Part shown: positions 4,877 through 8,347 of the stretch, piece by piece
Layout: each line of letters starts with the position of its first letter
How positions within the stretch are numbered: position 1 is the first letter of the stretch
Assembly (NCBI GenBank): GCA_030038765.1
Contig: JASHRA010000134.1
Span: forward strand, 1 to 8,347
Direction of reading: 5' to 3'
Length of the DNA: 8,347 nt
Origin: Candidatus Dormiibacterota bacterium
GTDB taxonomy: Bacteria > Chloroflexota > Dormibacteria > Aeolococcales > Bog-877
Program-made: the position numbers and the translations under genes
Notes under the pieces: model-generated
The model's database searches: none
What the model was told of the DNA's origin: nothing
Seen by the model: only the letters and a program-made list of their open reading frames with translations

Positions 4877-6292
4877 ATGACGCGGAGCAAGGCGGTCTGG
4901 ACCCTGGCCATCACCTCGGTGGCGCTCTTCATGGTGACCCTGGACAACCTGGTAGTGACCATCGCGCTGCCCAGCATCCACCGCTCCCTGGGGGGCGGGG
5001 TCAGCGCCCTGGAGTGGACCGTCAACGCCTACACCCTGACCTTCGCCGTCCTCCTCCTCACCGGGGCCGCCCTGGGCGACCGCCTGGGGCGGAGGCGCGT
5101 CTTCTCCGCCGGCCTCGCCCTCTTCACCCTGGCCTCGGCCGGGGCCGCCCTGGCGCCCAGCGTCTCCGCCCTGATCGCGGCCCGCGCCCTCCAGGGGGCG
5201 GGCGCCGCCATGGTGCTGCCGCTCACCCTGACCCTGCTCTCCGAGGCCTTCCCGGCCGGCCGCCGGGGCGTGGCCCTCGGCATCTGGTCCGGGATCAGCG
5301 GTCTCGGGGTGGCCCTGGGGCCGGTGATCGGGGGCGCCGTCGTGACCGGGATCTCCTGGCACTGGATCTTCTGGCTCAACGTCCCCGTCGGCGCGCTGCT
5401 GCTGCCGCTGGCGCTGAACCGGCTGCAGGAGAGCCTGGGCCCCAACCGCAGCCTGGACCTGGGCGGGCTCCTGCTGGCCAGCTCCGGACTCTTCGGCATC
5501 GTCTACGGCGTGGTCCGCGCCACCGCCCTGGGCTGGGGCAGCCCCGCCATCGTGGGCTCGATCACGGCCGGCGCCGTCCTCCTCCTCGGCTTCGTCGCCT
5601 GGGAGCAGCGCTCCCAGCACCCCATGCTGCCGCTGCGCTTCTTCCGCCGCCGCGGCTTCTCCGCCACCAACGCCGTCTCCCTCGCCATGTACTTCGGGAT
5701 GTTCGGCTCCGTCTTCCTCCTGGCCCAGTTCTTCCAGACCGCGCAGCACTACTCGGCGCTCCAGGCGGGCATCCGCACCCTGCCCTGGACGGCCATGCCG
5801 ATGCTGGTGGCGCCCCTGGCCGGGACCCTCTCGGACCGCATCGGCAGCCGTCCCCTGATGGCCGGCGGGCTCGCCCTCCAGGCCCTGGCCCTGGGCTTCA
5901 TCGCCAGCCGGCTCTCGGTCGACACCCCCTACTCGTCGCTGATCCTGCCCTTCGTCCTGGCCGGGGCCGGCATGGCCCTGGTCTTCGCCCCCGCCGCCAA
6001 CGCCGTGCTCAGCTCCGTCGCCCCCTCCGAGGTGGGCCAGGCCTCGGGCGCCACCAACGCCATCCGCGAGCTGGGCGGCGTGCTCGGGGTGGCCATCCTG
6101 GCCACCGTCTTCAGCCAGAACGGCGGCTACGGCAGCCCCCACCTCTTCGTCGCCGGGCTGGCCCCGGCGGTCATGCTGGGGGCCGGGGTGCTGGGCCTGG
6201 GCGCGCTCTGCGCCCTCTTGGTGCCGGGCCGGCGGGCCGCGGCCCGGGCCGCCCGGCTGGCGCTGGAGGGGGAGGCGGAGCTGGCGGCCTGA
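4877..6292 (+). CDS. MFS drug exporter, EmrB/QacA (DHA2, 14-TM) family
   Basis: A 471-residue proton-coupled multidrug antiporter of the inner membrane. Family signatures are in order: TM1 with motif D1 LDNLVVTIALPSI (22-34), motif A LGDRLGRRRVF (66-76), motif B RALQGAGAAMVLP (103-115) and the antiporter motif C SGLGVALGPVIGG (141-153). WHWIFWLNVPVG (161-172) is highly typical of DHA2. The second half repeats an A-like loop, GTLSDRIGSRPL (near 315). Length and hydrophobic pattern fit 14 helices. The substrate is unknown; typical ones are lipophilic cations, antibiotics or own secondary metabolites. AAGGAGGGG 6 nt before the ATG is the strongest ribosome site in the window, in contrast to the SD-less tetR. 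The gene lies 65 bp after tetR in the same direction, behind a terminator and an operator-like site, so TetR control is likely. It converges on the surface protein gene 6 bp away. Confidence 0.93.
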   Translation: MTRSKAVWTLAITSVALFMVTLDNLVVTIALPSIHRSLGGGVSALEWTVNAYTLTFAVLLLTGAALGDRLGRRRVFSAGLALFTLASAGAALAPSVSALIAARALQGAGAAMVLPLTLTLLSEAFPAGRRGVALGIWSGISGLGVALGPVIGGAVVTGISWHWIFWLNVPVGALLLPLALNRLQESLGPNRSLDLGGLLLASSGLFGIVYGVVRATALGWGSPAIVGSITAGAVLLLGFVAWEQRSQHPMLPLRFFRRRGFSATNAVSLAMYFGMFGSVFLLAQFFQTAQHYSALQAGIRTLPWTAMPMLVAPLAGTLSDRIGSRPLMAGGLALQALALGFIASRLSVDTPYSSLILPFVLAGAGMALVFAPAANAVLSSVAPSEVGQASGATNAIRELGGVLGVAILATVFSQNGGYGSPHLFVAGLAPAVMLGAGVLGLGALCALLVPGRRAAARAARLALEGEAELAA

Positions 6293-6304
6293 GCCGGCTC
6301 AGGC
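6287..6304. terminator. 18-bp perfect palindrome spanning both convergent stop codons
   Basis: GCCTGAGCCGGCTCAGGC is perfectly self-complementary. It contains the last Ala codon and TGA stop of the exporter (6287-6292) and, on the other strand, the last Ala codon and TGA of the surface protein (6299-6304). As RNA it can form a 7-bp stem with a CCGG loop from either direction. No T-run follows, so a bidirectional terminator is only a candidate role. Confidence 0.45.
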
Positions 6305-8347
6305 GCCGTCCGCCAGCGCCTGCTGCCAGGTGAAGTCGTAGGCCTCGGCGTCGGCGGTCGGCACCAGGGCCCACTCCAGGGTGCAGTTGTCCAGGTAGGA
6401 GGGGTCGGTGTCGGAGTTGAAGGCGCAGGCGGCACCCCCCACCCAAATCTCCCCGCTGGGCGCCACCCAGGTGCCCTCGGCCGTGTCCAGGAGGATGTCG
6501 TCGCGGTGGACCCAGCAGCCGGAGCCGCCCTGGGGTGGGCAGTCCACGTTGAAGGAGCCGGGGCCGTCGTTGTACATCCAGTCGAACATGGCGCCCAGGC
6601 CGCCGTAGTCCTCGGCCCAGTTGCCGAAGTAGGCGGTCGCGCCCGGCGGCGCCCCCGGGTCCTCACCCGCCTGCGCCGCCTGCGCCGCCACCTGGTCCGC
6701 CGCCGTGGTGAGCCCGGAGATGGCCGGGAGCCCGCGCAGCAGGCGCTCCTCGTTGGCCACGACGAAGACCTGGTCCTGGGCCGAGAGCCCGGCCAGGGTC
6801 GCGTTCCAGGTGAGCGGCTGGAGCCCCTCCTGGACCTCGGCCGCCTGGATCGCCGAGACCTCGGCGGAGATGCACTGGCTGGACGCGTACCCGCTCGTGT
6901 AGCAGGGGACCTCGAAGGTGTCCGGGAGGTTCTGAGCGGGGTTGGGCGAGGTCAGCGCCGAGGCCTCGCCCAGGGCGCCCTGGAAGACGCCCGCCGCCGT
7001 GCTGGCCCAGACGATGAGCTGGTAGCTGCCCTGGGGCTGGCCCGCGGTCTGGTACTCGAAGGTGGAGGCCGTGGTCCAGCCCGAGCCCGCCTGCCAGGAG
7101 GCCGAGCCGGGGGCCAGGTACCAGTAGGCGTACTGGACGGGGCCGCTGCCGGGGCACTGGGCGCTGGCCGAGACCGAGATCTGGCTGAGCCCGGTCTGGT
7201 TCTGGGTCACGCCCAGGCTGACGGCGCTGCAGGGGTCGGCGGGGGCGGGGGCGCCGGCGGCGGGCAGGAAGTAGCCGAAGACGTCGATCACGGCGTCGGC
7301 CCCGCCCTGGTTGTTGAAGAGGTAGGCGGCGCCGCCCGCCCCCAGCTGGGCGAGGTCGAGGTTGGCCACGGTCTGGCCCGCCACCCAGTTGAGGTCGGAG
7401 GTGGCGCCCCCGCTCGCCCCCGGGGAGAGCCGGTAGAAGCTGGCCCGGGTGGTGGCCGTGGCGGTGAGGTTGGTCACCACGGCGCTGGCCTCGGGGCTGA
7501 TGCCGCCCACCCCGGCGAACTGGACCCCGAGCTGGCTGGCGCTGCCCAGGCGGCCCGCGTCCTGGCGTGTGTCCAGCACCCGGGTCGGCGCCAGCGGGTA
7601 GAAGAGGCTGGCGCCGCTGGGCGAGGCGCCAGCGCTGGCGAAGTAGCCGCTCACGTCCACCACCACGTCGGTCGAGCCCTCATGGTTGTAGACCGTGACC
7701 TGGCCCGAGCTGCTGAGCGGGACCAGCACCCGGTTGGCCACCGTCTGCCCTGCCACCCAGTTGAGGTTGGAGCTGCTGGGTGCCGACCCCGTCCCCGGGT
7801 AGACCGCGAGGAAGCTGGCGGCGGTGGTGTCGGTCACGGTCACGTTGAGCACCGCCGCCGCCACCCCGCTCTGGGGAACCCCGCCGGCGCCCGCCACCTG
7901 GACGCTGAGGCTCTGGCCTGCGCCCAGCGGGTCGCCGGAGTTGGGGTAGCCGCTGCCGGGCCGGGTGTCGGTGATGCGCTGGGGGCTGAGGGGGACGTAG
8001 TCCCCGCCCACCCCGGCCTGGGCGGTGAAGTAGCCCTGGAGGTCGACCACCACGTCGGTCCAGCCCTCGTGGTTGTAGACGGTGACCTGGCCCGAGCTGC
8101 TGAGCGGGACCAGCACCCGGTTGGCCACGGTCTGGCCCGCCAGCCAGTTGAGGTTGGAGCTGCTGGGCGCCGTCCCCGCCCCCGGGTAGACGGAGAGGAA
8201 GCTGGCCGCGGTGGTGTCGGTCACGGTCACGTTGAGCACCGCCGCCGCCACCCCGCTCTGGGGCACGCCGCCGGCGCCCGCCACCTGGACGGAGAGGCTC
8301 TGGCCCGAGCCCAGCGGGTCGCCGGAGTTGGGGTAGCCGCTGCCGGG
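6299..8347 (-). CDS. Secreted/surface protein: beta-repeat array plus Ig-like and CAP-like C-terminal domain (5' end outside window)
   Basis: 682 visible residues; the frame is open to the right edge, so start and signal peptide are not seen. Residues 1-129, 130-253 and about 254-362 form three related units. Their conserved features are (R)xxDTR, a GVP/GIS segment, AAVLNVTVTDTTAASF, NLNWVAGQTVANRVLVPL, GQVTVYNHEG and DVVVDVxGYF. I know this extracellular beta-repeat from Actinomycetota and Chloroflexota proteins but cannot assign a verified family name. The first two units are nearly identical, the third diverged. Residues about 372-452 form an Ig-like module between cysteines (C373, C398) with SYQLIVWAS. 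Residues about 485-682 resemble a CAP/SCP-type domain family: NEERLLRGLPAISGLT (532-547), GNWAEDY, DWMYNDGPGS and GCWVHRDDIL (610-619). Six cysteines in the C-terminal third suggest disulfides. No LPXTG anchor or C-terminal membrane helix is present. Likely role: envelope-associated or secreted binding protein; enzymatic activity is unproven. Confidence 0.8.
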   Translation of the reverse strand, partial: PGSGYPNSGDPLGSGQSLSVQVAGAGGVPQSGVAAAVLNVTVTDTTAASFLSVYPGAGTAPSSSNLNWLAGQTVANRVLVPLSSSGQVTVYNHEGWTDVVVDLQGYFTAQAGVGGDYVPLSPQRITDTRPGSGYPNSGDPLGAGQSLSVQVAGAGGVPQSGVAAAVLNVTVTDTTAASFLAVYPGTGSAPSSSNLNWVAGQTVANRVLVPLSSSGQVTVYNHEGSTDVVVDVSGYFASAGASPSGASLFYPLAPTRVLDTRQDAGRLGSASQLGVQFAGVGGISPEASAVVTNLTATATTRASFYRLSPGASGGATSDLNWVAGQTVANLDLAQLGAGGAAYLFNNQGGADAVIDVFGYFLPAAGAPAPADPCSAVSLGVTQNQTGLSQISVSASAQCPGSGPVQYAYWYLAPGSASWQAGSGWTTASTFEYQTAGQPQGSYQLIVWASTAAGVFQGALGEASALTSPNPAQNLPDTFEVPCYTSGYASSQCISAEVSAIQAAEVQEGLQPLTWNATLAGLSAQDQVFVVANEERLLRGLPAISGLTTAADQVAAQAAQAGEDPGAPPGATAYFGNWAEDYGGLGAMFDWMYNDGPGSFNVDCPPQGGSGCWVHRDDILLDTAEGTWVAPSGEIWVGGAACAFNSDTDPSYLDNCTLEWALVPTADAEAYDFTWQQALADGA
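7641..8347 (-). repeat. 387-bp-period direct repeat in the surface protein gene
   Basis: Bases 7641-7960 and 8028-8347 align without gaps at an offset of 387 bp (129 codons). I count about 25 differences over 320 bp by eye. The 30 bases ending each copy (7931-7960 and 8318-8347) are identical. The second copy runs to the window edge, so the array may continue. The equivalent unit at about 7260-7560 is recognisable only at protein level, so this pair reflects a later duplication or ongoing gene conversion. Confidence 0.85.

Noticed and set aside
4808..6142. Minus-strand open frame of about 444 codons opposite the exporter
   Set aside because: The product is a repetitive Gly/Ala/Glu/Gln/Asp string typical of an antisense shadow. 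The exporter frame has all DHA2 motifs.
6299..8284. GTG at 8284 as the true start of the surface protein
   Set aside because: The codon lies inside a repeat unit (VAGAGGVPQSG), and the frame continues upstream to the window edge with the same repeat sequence, so the gene begins outside the window.

Overview
The window is a very GC-rich stretch of bacterial chromosome (well above 70 % by eye) with tightly packed genes. The gene content fits an F420-using, probably monoderm lineage such as Actinomycetota, Chloroflexota or Candidatus Dormibacterota. The pointers are a deazaflavin (F420)-dependent nitroreductase-family protein, a Flp-type pilin with a Thr/Pro tail, an extracellular repeat protein of a type I associate with these phyla, and -10 boxes sitting directly in front of GTG starts (leaderless mRNAs). 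I cannot name the species. There is no rRNA, tRNA, CRISPR array or insertion sequence.

Left part (1-3047, all minus strand): a membrane-embedded GT2 beta-glycan synthase-like glycosyltransferase, cut by the left edge; directly upstream of it a YggT-family membrane protein; and further upstream a DDN-type F420-dependent oxidoreductase. The first two are 44 bp apart and probably form a transcription unit.

Middle (3127-4811): a small class I SAM methyltransferase on the plus strand, divergent from the oxidoreductase and probably translated from a leaderless mRNA; a minus-strand Flp/type IVb pilin with a 12-bp tandem repeat encoding a TPTA tail; and a plus-strand TetR regulator. The pilin and tetR are divergent, and their 161-bp intergenic region carries two recognisable sigma-70-type promoters, a palindromic operator inside the tetR promoter and a pair of direct repeats.

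Right part (4877-8347): an EmrB/QacA (DHA2) 14-TM drug exporter follows tetR after a short intrinsic terminator and a second operator-like half site. TetR therefore plausibly represses itself and the pump. The pump converges on a large secreted or surface protein, cut by the right edge, built of about 110-130-residue beta repeats, an Ig-like module and a CAP-like C-terminal domain. Both stop codons of this convergent pair lie in one perfect 18-bp palindrome.

Functionally the window mixes cell-surface construction (glycan synthase, pilin, repeat/CAP-like protein) with a self-contained TetR-efflux module. I see no clear new multi-gene system. The most informative points are the regulatory architecture around tetR and the pilin, and the recently duplicated repeats of the surface protein.
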